From positions 1 through 64,000 of the forward strand of contig JAHHGY010000011.1 of NCBI GenBank assembly GCA_019359635.1: a stretch of 64,000 nt of DNA, written 5' to 3'. This stretch comes from Chroococcus sp. CMT-3BRIN-NPC107. GTDB taxonomy: Bacteria; Cyanobacteriota; Cyanobacteriia; Cyanobacteriales; Chroococcidiopsidaceae. Below the pieces are notes generated by a model, which worked only from the letters and a program-made list of their open reading frames with translations, was not told where the DNA came from and did no database searches. Both the position numbers and the translations under genes were made by a program. Positions within the stretch are counted from its first letter, which is position 1, and each line of letters opens with the position of its first letter. Positions 56,609-64,000 of this stretch are shown in pieces.

Positions 56609-58579
56609 ATGTCTGAATCAACCATTGAATCAATCCTACAAGAAAAGCGCTTGTTTCCCCCGACGGCGGCTTTTTCCCAAAATGCCCAGATAAAAAGTTT
56701 AGAAGAATATCAGCAACTATGCGATCGCGCCCAAAAAGATCCGCAAAAGTTTTGGGCAGAACTTGCCGAGCAAGAATTACACTGGTTTCAAAAATGGGAT
56801 ACCGTGCTAGATTGGCAACCACCCTTTGCTAAATGGTTTGTGGGTGGTAAAACCAATATTTCCTACAACTGCTTAGATCGTCATTTAACCACTTGGCGCA
56901 AAAATAAAGCGGCGTTAATTTGGGAAGGAGAACCCGGCGATTCGCGGACCTTAACTTACGCTCAGTTGCATCGAGAAGTTTGTCAGTTTGCTAATGTATT
57001 AAAGCAGTTGGGAGTAGTTAAAGGCGATCGCGTGGGGATATATATGCCCATGATTCCCGAAGCGGCGATTTCTATGCTTGCCTGTGCGAGAATTGGCGCT
57101 ACTCATAGCGTGGTTTTTGGTGGTTTTAGTGCTGAAGCTTTGCGCGATAGATTAATTGATGTAGAGGCGAAAGTAGTTGTTACCGCCGATGGTGGTTGGC
57201 GCAAAGATGCGATCGTTCCTCTCAAAGAGCAAGTAGATAAAGCTTTAGCTAATAATGTTGCACCCACCGTTAAAAAAGTTTTAGTGGTGCAACGGACGAA
57301 GCAAGAAGTAAAAATGCAGCCAAATCGAGACTTTTGGTGGCATGAATTGCAACTAGCCATCTCCGCCGACTGTCCTGCCGAGCCGATGGATAGCGAAGAT
57401 ATGCTATTTGTACTCTACACTTCTGGCAGTACGGGAAAGCCTAAAGGTGTAGTACATACAACGGGTGGCTACAATCTCTACAGCCACATTACTACCAAAT
57501 GGATTTTTGACCTGCAAGATACGGATGTCTACTGGTGTACTGCCGATGTTGGCTGGATTACAGGACACAGTTACATAGTTTACGGGCCGCTTTCTAACGG
57601 CGCTACTACGTTGATGTATGAAGGCGCTCCCCGTGCTTCAAATCCTGGTTGTATGTGGGATGTTATCGAAAAGTACGGCGTTACAGTTTTCTATACTGCA
57701 CCAACGGCCATTAGAGCTTTTATCAAAATGGGCGAACAGTTGCCCAATGCTCGAAATCTATCCTCTTTGCGCCTCTTGGGGACGGTAGGAGAGCCAATTA
57801 ACCCTGAAGCTTGGATTTGGTATCAGCAAGTAATTGGTGGCGGTAATTGCCCCATTGTCGATACTTGGTGGCAAACAGAAACCGGGGGAATTATGATTAC
57901 TCCTTTGCCTGGTGCGATCGCAACTAAACCCGGTTCTGCTACTCGTCCTTTTCCTGGAATTATCGCTGATGTAGTTGATTTAGAGGGCAATGCTGTTGCC
58001 AACAACGAGGGCGGTTACTTGGTTGTTCGCCAGCCTTGGCCGGGGATGATGCGGACGGTGTACGGCGATGCGGAGCGTTTTCGGCGCACTTATTGGGAGC
58101 ATATACCTCCCGTTAATGGAAACTATGTTTACTTTGCTGGTGATGGCGCTAGGCGGGACGAAGATGGCTATTTTTGGGTGATGGGTCGCGTGGATGATGT
58201 AATCAACGTTTCAGGACACCGTTTAGGGACGATGGAGGTTGAATCGGCTTTGGTGTCTCATCCGGCGGTAGCGGAGGCGGCGGTAGTTAGCAAGCCCGAT
58301 GAAATTAAAGGGGAAGATATAGTTGCTTTTGTAACTTTGGAAGGCACTTACAGTCCTAGTGAAGAACTGAGTAAAGAACTTAAGCAGCACGTAGTTAAGG
58401 AAATTGGCGCGATCGCACGTCCTGGCGTGATTCGCTTTACTGATTCTTTGCCTAAAACTCGTTCAGGTAAAATTATGCGGCGCTTGCTGCGAAACTTGGC
58501 TTCAGGTCAAGAAATTACTGGAGATACTTCTACTTTAGAAGATCGCGGCGTACTCGATAAACTGCGCGGCGAAGGATAA
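56609..58579 (+). CDS. acs: Acetyl-CoA synthetase
   Basis: Activates acetate to acetyl-CoA with ATP. From the ATG at 56609 ([18 protein letters not shown]) it has 656 residues, the family length; the TTG at 56594 would add five. ANL motifs: [21 protein letters not shown] (acetate-binding tryptophan region), and [11 protein letters not shown], whose lysine is the usual site of regulatory acetylation. Standard central metabolism, though it could supply acyl-CoA to nearby lipid genes. It is divergent from the DevC-like gene. Confidence 0.96.
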   Translation: MSESTIESILQEKRLFPPTAAFSQNAQIKSLEEYQQLCDRAQKDPQKFWAELAEQELHWFQKWDTVLDWQPPFAKWFVGGKTNISYNCLDRHLTTWRKNKAALIWEGEPGDSRTLTYAQLHREVCQFANVLKQLGVVKGDRVGIYMPMIPEAAISMLACARIGATHSVVFGGFSAEALRDRLIDVEAKVVVTADGGWRKDAIVPLKEQVDKALANNVAPTVKKVLVVQRTKQEVKMQPNRDFWWHELQLAISADCPAEPMDSEDMLFVLYTSGSTGKPKGVVHTTGGYNLYSHITTKWIFDLQDTDVYWCTADVGWITGHSYIVYGPLSNGATTLMYEGAPRASNPGCMWDVIEKYGVTVFYTAPTAIRAFIKMGEQLPNARNLSSLRLLGTVGEPINPEAWIWYQQVIGGGNCPIVDTWWQTETGGIMITPLPGAIATKPGSATRPFPGIIADVVDLEGNAVANNEGGYLVVRQPWPGMMRTVYGDAERFRRTYWEHIPPVNGNYVYFAGDGARRDEDGYFWVMGRVDDVINVSGHRLGTMEVESALVSHPAVAEAAVVSKPDEIKGEDIVAFVTLEGTYSPSEELSKELKQHVVKEIGAIARPGVIRFTDSLPKTRSGKIMRRLLRNLASGQEITGDTSTLEDRGVLDKLRGEG

Positions 58580-58584
58580 GTAAT

Positions 58585-58607
58585 GAGACGTTGCAGTGCA
58601 ACGTCTC
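58585..58607. repeat. Short hairpin repeat after acs, GAGAC family
   Basis: Perfect 10-bp arms (GAGACGTTGC, 58585-58594, and complement 58598-58607) around a 3-base loop, six bases past the acs stop. It may end acs transcription. Such GAGACGTTGC hairpins are familiar as dispersed repeats in cyanobacterial genomes. Confidence 0.65.
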
Positions 58608-58626
58608 TCTAAAAGGATTTTGTTTT

Positions 58627-59307
58627 ATGTTCTGGAAAAGTTTTTATATCTCTATTTTTGTCGTAGCAATGCTTAGATTTGAACCAGTTTTTGCGACGAC
58701 TTCTGCTAGTGAATATCGCTCTATTGGGCTATCTTACCGGGCTAATGAACGTTACGACGATGCGATCGCAGCTTTTAAAAAATCTGTTGCACTCGAACCG
58801 CAAAATGCCTCTGGGCGCGTACTTTTAGGCTGGACTCAACACTTAGCCGGACAAGAAAAAGCTGCTGCCCAGTCTCTTTTACCTGTAATCTACAACGATC
58901 CTCAATACGTCCCCGCTTTTAATGCTTTGGGAATTGTCTATTTAGTTAATGGCGATGTCGCGGCGGCGGTAGTTACTCATACTTGGGCGGCGATGTTAAA
59001 ACCCAATAATGAGATTGCTTACTATAATTTAAGTCTGTCTTTACATCAATTGAAGCTGTATAGCTTGGCAGTTTCTACGGCTACAAAAGCGGCGCAACTT
59101 GAACCTAATAACCCTCACCCCTTGGTTGCTAAAGCGATCGCTTATTGGAATTTGGGCGACTTCACTTCTGCTAAACTTACCTATCGTCAAGCCTTAAACT
59201 TAGACTCAAGGTACAACAACTCTTTTTTTTTAGAGCATCTTCAAAAAGCTGCTTTTAGCCAATCCCAAATTGCGATCGCTAAACAAATCCTTTTAGCTAA
59301 AAAATAA
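58627..59307 (+). CDS. Secreted TPR-repeat protein
   Basis: 226 residues from the ATG at 58627, which begins a signal peptide (FWKSFYISIFVVAML, cleavage near VFA); the TTG at 58591 would start inside the hairpin. The mature part is a row of tetratricopeptide repeats, for example RSIGLSYRANERYDDAIAAF and AYYNLSLSLHQLKLYSLAV, about five in all. It is probably a periplasmic or thylakoid-lumen scaffold. The partner is unknown. It follows acs directly but is separated by the hairpin. Confidence 0.82.
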   Translation: MFWKSFYISIFVVAMLRFEPVFATTSASEYRSIGLSYRANERYDDAIAAFKKSVALEPQNASGRVLLGWTQHLAGQEKAAAQSLLPVIYNDPQYVPAFNALGIVYLVNGDVAAAVVTHTWAAMLKPNNEIAYYNLSLSLHQLKLYSLAVSTATKAAQLEPNNPHPLVAKAIAYWNLGDFTSAKLTYRQALNLDSRYNNSFFLEHLQKAAFSQSQIAIAKQILLAKK

Positions 59308-59315
59308 GGGGAATA

Positions 59316-61049
59316 TTAAGCGGCGATCGCTAAGTTATCAATATTACAAGTCAATTCGCTTTCTTGCTTCAATAATTTAGCTAGTGCTTCTGCCGAAATA
59401 GGACGGCTAATATAATAATCTTGAATTTCATCGCAACCATTTCTCTGCAAATATTCAAATTGCGTTTGAGTTTCTACCCCTTCAGCTATGACACTTAATT
59501 GTAAATTGTGTGCTAAAGAAATAATGGCTTTGACAATCGCTGCATCATCAGAATCAACTGTTAGCTCTCGGACAAAAGACTGGTCTATTTTGAGTATGTC
59601 AATTGGTAGACGTTTCAAATAACTTAGCGAAGAATAACCCGTACCAAAATCATCTAGTGATAAAGTAATACCCATATCGTGCAATTGGTTCATAGTATTA
59701 ATTGCTTGCTGGATATTTTCGATAATTAGACTTTCAGTTATTTCTAATTCTAAATAATTAGACGATAAATCTGTTTCTTGCAAAACTTGAGCAGCAATCT
59801 CTGTTAAGTTCTGTTCTTGAAATTGGCGCGATGATATATTAACCGCCATTTTTATTCTTGGTAAACCTGCTAATTGCCAACTACGATTTTGAGCGCAAGC
59901 AGTACGCAAAACCCATTCACCTATAGAAATAATTAAACCAGTTTCTTCGGCAATAGGAATAAATTTAGCTGGAGAAACAAAACCATGAATCGGGCTTTGC
60001 CAGCGCAATAAAGCCTCTACACCAATGATTTTTCCACTATACAGACAAACTTGTGGTTGATACTGTAAAAACATTTCTTTATTTTTAATAGCGTTATGTA
60101 AATCTTTTTCTAAATTCAATCTCTCTTGTAAGTTTGCGTTCAATTCACTACAGTAAAACTGATATTTATTTTGTCCTTGTTGTTTAGCTCTGTCCATCGC
60201 CATCACAGCATTGCCTAAAAGCTTACTTACTTCAGTGCGATCGCTAGGATAAACACTTATACCAATATTGACACTATTGATAACTTCTGTATTGCTTGCT
60301 AATATAGGTTTTGATAAACTTTCAATGATTTTTTCAGCTAAAATAACCGCTTCATCTACAGAGTCAATATTAGTTTGAATAATCGCAAACTTATTAGCGT
60401 CAAGACGTGCCAATATATCGCGCTCGCCAATACAGCTAGTTAGTTTTTGAGCCACACTTCTAAGCATTAAATCTCCCACTTCATAACCTAAGCTATTGTT
60501 AATACTTTTTAAGTAACCTAAGCTTACACAAATCACAGCAAACCCTTGATTGTTTTGATTTTTAGATAAAACTTGCTGAAGCCGATCGTGAAATAAAACT
60601 CGGTTCGGCAATCCGGTTAATTCGTCATAACTAGCAATATGTTCGATGATTGTATCGAGTTTTTTCAAAGTATAAGCAGTATCTGACATTAATATACCAG
60701 CTTCATCAGTGAAGTTAGTAGGTAGATGAGGTAATTCTCGATTGTTTAAATAATGGCGCATTGCCAAAAATGTCAAGCTAACTGGTGCAAGTAAGTTGTG
60801 TAGAGCATAAAGCGTTAAGGCTGTACCAATTAAAGTTGCTAGCAAGGCGATCGCAATTACTCTCACTTTCATATCTGTAGTAAAGGAAGCAGAAATGACA
60901 AAATAAATTAGTAGTGATAGTAATGGTACGTGCGTACCTAAAAAAGCAACTAACATAATTTTACTTTTGTAACTATTCAGATAAGGCAATCTAGATAATA
61001 CTGAATATAAATACAAATTAGTCTGAGATATTCCGAGTAATTTCAGCAT
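59316..61049 (-). CDS. GGDEF-EAL membrane protein with degenerate GGDEF motif
   Basis: 577 residues. Two membrane helices at about 31-54 and 62-87 are followed by a short linker, the GGDEF domain (about 140-305) and the EAL domain (about 315-565). The GGDEF signature reads DANKF (217-221), so cyclase activity should be lost; the domain may bind GTP or regulate. The EAL domain is intact: EALLRW (345-350), NISSRQF, LEITESLI, DDFGTGYSSL and VIAEGVET. It should therefore degrade cyclic di-GMP. No dedicated sensor domain is visible besides the membrane part. Confidence 0.9.
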   Translation of the reverse strand: MLKLLGISQTNLYLYSVLSRLPYLNSYKSKIMLVAFLGTHVPLLSLLIYFVISASFTTDMKVRVIAIALLATLIGTALTLYALHNLLAPVSLTFLAMRHYLNNRELPHLPTNFTDEAGILMSDTAYTLKKLDTIIEHIASYDELTGLPNRVLFHDRLQQVLSKNQNNQGFAVICVSLGYLKSINNSLGYEVGDLMLRSVAQKLTSCIGERDILARLDANKFAIIQTNIDSVDEAVILAEKIIESLSKPILASNTEVINSVNIGISVYPSDRTEVSKLLGNAVMAMDRAKQQGQNKYQFYCSELNANLQERLNLEKDLHNAIKNKEMFLQYQPQVCLYSGKIIGVEALLRWQSPIHGFVSPAKFIPIAEETGLIISIGEWVLRTACAQNRSWQLAGLPRIKMAVNISSRQFQEQNLTEIAAQVLQETDLSSNYLELEITESLIIENIQQAINTMNQLHDMGITLSLDDFGTGYSSLSYLKRLPIDILKIDQSFVRELTVDSDDAAIVKAIISLAHNLQLSVIAEGVETQTQFEYLQRNGCDEIQDYYISRPISAEALAKLLKQESELTCNIDNLAIAA

Positions 61050-61829
61050 ATTTACATTATTTAGTTAATAGGTTGTTAATTTTGTTGTTTTAACTTTGCT
61101 ATTCTCAATTGACAAACTCAATATATCTAAATATTATTAGTTTCAAAGAGATGAAACAAGGGTAAAATTACTTAAGGACAGCAGTAAGAATTTCCATCGA
61201 ATGCTATTAAAACATTGGCTACACAGGTGATTTAGGCTTTTAACGAACTTCTTACTAAAAATTTATATAAACCTTCGTAAAATTACGTAACTCCAGACTT
61301 AAAAGTTTATAAAAATAGGCTTTTATCTCAGCCCAGCTTGGTAAGCTAGGATGAACCACTAACAAAAATTAAACTCGATGAGGAAAAAAATTATTTATAC
61401 TAACCAAAGCTGCGATTAAATCTTGGGATTACAAACTAAAGCAAGTATGAGCTTTATAATAAAATCACAAAATAATTTTAAATATTTAAAAACTTAAAGA
61501 TGAATTTATGCTATAGAGTGTATAAATATTTAGTCATAAATTAAACTCGCACGAATACCAGAAAGACCTCTAAATCCATGTTAGGTGTTACAACGAAAGG
61601 AACCTCCTAGGCTTATCTAGCTTTTGCTCCCAAAATTGGCAAGTTGAAGAAACAAAAATTGCACTCTGCAAGTAATTTATTGATGACAATGGAGTAGCTT
61701 AAGCCAGAACAAGAGATAAATAGTTACAAAAGTGCAAAATAGTTGGATCGTGTCAAATCCTAGCTAAAATGTGCAGCAAATACGATTTTTCATGAAATTT
61801 AGCAGCAGGGCGCAGGGGAAATCAATCTC
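61050..61829. promoter_or_regulatory. Long divergent upstream region
   Basis: 780 AT-rich gene-free bases between the EAL protein and the HetZ-related gene, which are read apart. It is unusually long for this window. I saw no ORF with coding character, tRNA or cyclic di-GMP riboswitch pattern. It probably holds both promoters and possibly an unrecognised small RNA. Confidence 0.4.
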
Positions 61830-62963
61830 ATGGGGAAGTTAGCTCAAGAAATAGAGCAGCAATGGCGATCGAAGCTAGAGGTAGAATGCGCCCAGCAAAG
61901 TACCGCCACAAAAGAAAGTATTGTTAAATGGTTGATAGGCTCAGATTTAGAACGGTTTGAGAGCTTAGATACCCATCAGTTAGAAATTGCTATTAGCGCG
62001 ATCGCCTATCGTTACCGAATTTTAAAAGATCGCTATATAGGTATAGCACCAGAAAGAGCTTACACTAATTTAATTAAAAGATTAGGAAGTGTAGTATTGC
62101 TGCGGAGTAAAATTAGTACGGGCGTGGCATTAAGCCGCGATCGCCATCGAGCCGTAGCTGAAGTATTGCAAGAAGTGCTACAAGAATTGCTCCAAAGCGA
62201 TCGCTATATGCAGCAGCAAATGACTTGGATTGCTGAGTGTACGAAAGAACGACGATTGCAAAATGCTTTACTATTTGCGGCGGCGGAAGAATACTGTTTG
62301 CGCCCGGTACGCAATCAACCTTTATTAGCTTACAGATTTGTCAATTATTTGCGCCGCAGTCAACGGGGGGGACTAACCAACGTACCTGTTAAAGATTTAG
62401 TTCGGTTAGTGTCGGAAGAAGTGCTAACCGAAGATAGCGACAACCCGGTTAATTTATTAGACAATAAAGCGATCGCCCAGTACGAAAACGAGCGAGCATT
62501 TGAGGAACAACTGAGCGCGCGCAGCCATGTAATTAGAGAATTTTCTGCCTACTTAACCGAAAAACTAGGGACAAATGCCGCTCAGTGGTTGCAGTTATAT
62601 TTAGAAGGAAAATCTCCAGAAGAAGTCGCTACTGCCATAAATTTAGACATCAAAAAAGTTTATAGATTGCGCGAAAAAGTTAGTTACCACGCCGTCCAAG
62701 TTTTTGCCATCAAAGGTTCTTCGCCCATGGTTGACGAGTGGCTAGAGACTTCTTTAGAAAAAAACAATTTTGGTTTATTATCCCACCAGTGGGAGAAACT
62801 GTGGGCAGACTTAAGCGAAAATCAGCGCCAAATAGTTGAATTAAAAAAAGCAGGTCAAGATATAGATGCGATCGCCAAGGAGCTTAAACTCAAAACCCAT
62901 CAAGTTATCAGTGAATGGGGGAAAATTTATTTGGCGGCTCAAGCCCTACGCAATCCAGCTTAG
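61830..62963 (+). CDS. HetZ-related protein 2
   Basis: 377 residues, all soluble and mainly helical. Segments such as LGSVVLLRSKISTGVALSRD, SDRYMQQQMTWIAECT and NQPLLAYRFVNYLRRSQRGG are those of the cyanobacterial HetZ-related group, paralogues of the heterocyst regulator HetZ. Two helix-turn-helix-like parts are visible: KSPEEVATAINLDIKKVYRLREK near residue 270 (given as KSPEEVATAINLD and KKVYRLREK), and QDIDAIAKELKLKTHQVI near 345. It is probably a DNA-binding regulator. No hetP, hetR or patU genes occur in the window, so a general, non-heterocyst role is likely. Confidence 0.82.
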   Translation: MGKLAQEIEQQWRSKLEVECAQQSTATKESIVKWLIGSDLERFESLDTHQLEIAISAIAYRYRILKDRYIGIAPERAYTNLIKRLGSVVLLRSKISTGVALSRDRHRAVAEVLQEVLQELLQSDRYMQQQMTWIAECTKERRLQNALLFAAAEEYCLRPVRNQPLLAYRFVNYLRRSQRGGLTNVPVKDLVRLVSEEVLTEDSDNPVNLLDNKAIAQYENERAFEEQLSARSHVIREFSAYLTEKLGTNAAQWLQLYLEGKSPEEVATAINLDIKKVYRLREKVSYHAVQVFAIKGSSPMVDEWLETSLEKNNFGLLSHQWEKLWADLSENQRQIVELKKAGQDIDAIAKELKLKTHQVISEWGKIYLAAQALRNPA

Positions 62964-63030
62964 AAAGAAGTGCCTAGCTTAAAGCAATCTAAGTATTTAG
63001 GATGGAGAATAGGAAAACTGCCCTTTAATT

Positions 63031-64000
63031 ATGACTCAAGCTACCTTAAATCAATTTAGTCAACTTCTTCAAGGCGAAAACCCGCCGATAATGACTTATC
63101 GCGTCGCCATGCCCCAACTTGAAGCTCATTTATTTGAAGTAGTGTTGCTAGTGCGAGGCTACTCATTGCCGTTATTAGATTTAAAAATGCCCGTCTGGAC
63201 ACCAGGCTCGTATTTAGTACGAGAATATGCCAAGCACCTACAAGATTTTGAGGCAAAATCTGGCGACAAGCCGCTAATTTGGCGCAAAATAGCTAAAAAT
63301 CACTGGCAAGTTGAAACTTCTAGCTTAAATAACCAAGCAATTGAAATTAGCTACCGAGTTTTTGCTAATGAGCTATCAGTACGCACAAATCATTTAGATG
63401 CAACCCACGGTTATTTTAACGGTGCGGCAATATTTTTGAGAATACCTGGATTAGAAAAGCAACCGATAGAAATTGCGATCGCCTTACCTCAAAATAATTG
63501 GCAAGTTACCACACCATTACCAGAAGTGACCGGACAAATTAATACATTTGTCGCCGCAGATTTTGACACCTTAGTAGATAGTCCCTTTGAAATTGGTACT
63601 CAGCAAGTCTACGAATTTGAAGCATTGGGCAAAGCTCACCAATTGGCAATTTGGGGAGGAAAGAGTAATATTGCTCCAGAAAAAGTAATTGCTGACACCC
63701 AGAAAATCATTGAAGTAGAGGCGAAAATATTTGGTGGATTGCCTTACGATCGCTATTTATTTTTGCTACATTTATCTGCTCAGGGCAACGGCGGATTAGA
63801 ACACAAATATGCTTGCTCGTTAAATTATCCCCGTTTTGGGTTTCGCTCTCCAGACAAATACAATCGTTTTATGCAATTGGTGGCCCATGAGTTTTTTCAC
63901 CTATGGAATGTCAAGCGCATCCGTCCTAAAGCCTTAGAAGTCTTTGATTACGACGGGGAAAACTACACGCCGTCCTTGTGGTTTAGTGAAGGCACAACAA
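63031..64000 (+). CDS. M61 family glycyl aminopeptidase (N-terminal part, runs off the window)
   Basis: The frame opens at the ATG at 63031 and stays open to the window edge, giving 323 residues of an expected 600 or so. The N-terminal beta domain (MPVWTPGSYLVREYAKH, RTNHLDATHGYFNGAAIF) is the M61 type. The metalloprotease motif HEFFH is at residues 286-290, followed by LWNVKRIRPKALE and the start of a second metal ligand region (WFSEGTT). The C-terminal PDZ domain is outside the window. It is 67 bases downstream of the HetZ-related gene and may be cotranscribed. Confidence 0.92.
   Translation, partial: MTQATLNQFSQLLQGENPPIMTYRVAMPQLEAHLFEVVLLVRGYSLPLLDLKMPVWTPGSYLVREYAKHLQDFEAKSGDKPLIWRKIAKNHWQVETSSLNNQAIEISYRVFANELSVRTNHLDATHGYFNGAAIFLRIPGLEKQPIEIAIALPQNNWQVTTPLPEVTGQINTFVAADFDTLVDSPFEIGTQQVYEFEALGKAHQLAIWGGKSNIAPEKVIADTQKIIEVEAKIFGGLPYDRYLFLLHLSAQGNGGLEHKYACSLNYPRFGFRSPDKYNRFMQLVAHEFFHLWNVKRIRPKALEVFDYDGENYTPSLWFSEGTT

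Noticed and set aside
61050-61829. Possible cyclic di-GMP riboswitch near the EAL gene
   Set aside because: The conserved GEMM core and receptor loop sequences were not found.

Overview
The window is chromosomal DNA from a cyanobacterium. It carries photosystem I genes (psaC, psaE), ndhO of the photosynthetic NDH-1 complex, a bilin-pathway heme oxygenase, the carotenoid hydroxylase crtR, several cyanobacteria-specific unknown families (DUF3038, DUF4335, DUF1818), a HetZ-related protein, and very frequent HIP1-type GCGATCGC octamers. The rather AT-rich coding sequence and the HetZ-like gene without other heterocyst genes fit a unicellular or colonial Chroococcidiopsis/Gloeocapsa-like lineage, but this is inference. 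There is no CRISPR array, prophage or rRNA, and only one tRNA (Pro, GGG).

Layout. 0-3.2 kb: the 3' end of an IS630-type transposase sits against a sugar ABC permease that it appears to have cut, next to two divergent sugar-binding lipoproteins. 3.5-12 kb: thioredoxin, a LOG-type nucleosidase, a glycosyltransferase, pepA, a methyltransferase, a small membrane protein and glmS. 12-25 kb: a Tat-exported multicopper oxidase, psaC, malate dehydrogenase, ndhO, mutM, psaE, a phosphodiester glycosidase, a CobW GTPase, heme oxygenase, gyrB, miaA and gamma-glutamyltransferase. 25-44 kb: the DUF4335/DUF3038 pair, a PEP-CTERM DUF4394 protein, mutS2, a response regulator, DUF2294, a zinc alcohol dehydrogenase, a kinase-WD40 protein, sppA, aroH, crtR, pyk, DUF1818, tRNA-Pro and an M20 amidohydrolase.

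44-56.5 kb is the most interesting part: an Mpo1/DUF962-like protein, a fatty-acid-hydroxylase-family protein, a GH3-family adenylating enzyme, an MFS transporter, a Rieske oxygenase, an alpha-oxoamine synthase, a GNAT-like acyltransferase, an NAD-dependent epimerase/reductase, and a DevA/DevC-like ABC exporter pair. The synthase-acyltransferase-reductase order matches the three activities (serine palmitoyltransferase, bacterial ceramide synthase, ceramide reductase) of the bacterial sphingolipid pathway. The neighbours supply plausible hydroxylation, activation and export functions. I infer a candidate sphingolipid-like or other amide-linked lipid locus.

56.6-64 kb: acetyl-CoA synthetase, a TPR protein, a GGDEF-EAL protein with a degenerate GGDEF motif, HetZ-related protein 2, and the start of an M61 aminopeptidase that runs off the window. 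Several perfect hairpins serve as likely terminators; three share GAGAC/GTCTC arms and may be copies of a dispersed repeat. Many starts below are moved inward from the longest open frame because of family length, a visible Shine-Dalgarno sequence or a signal peptide.
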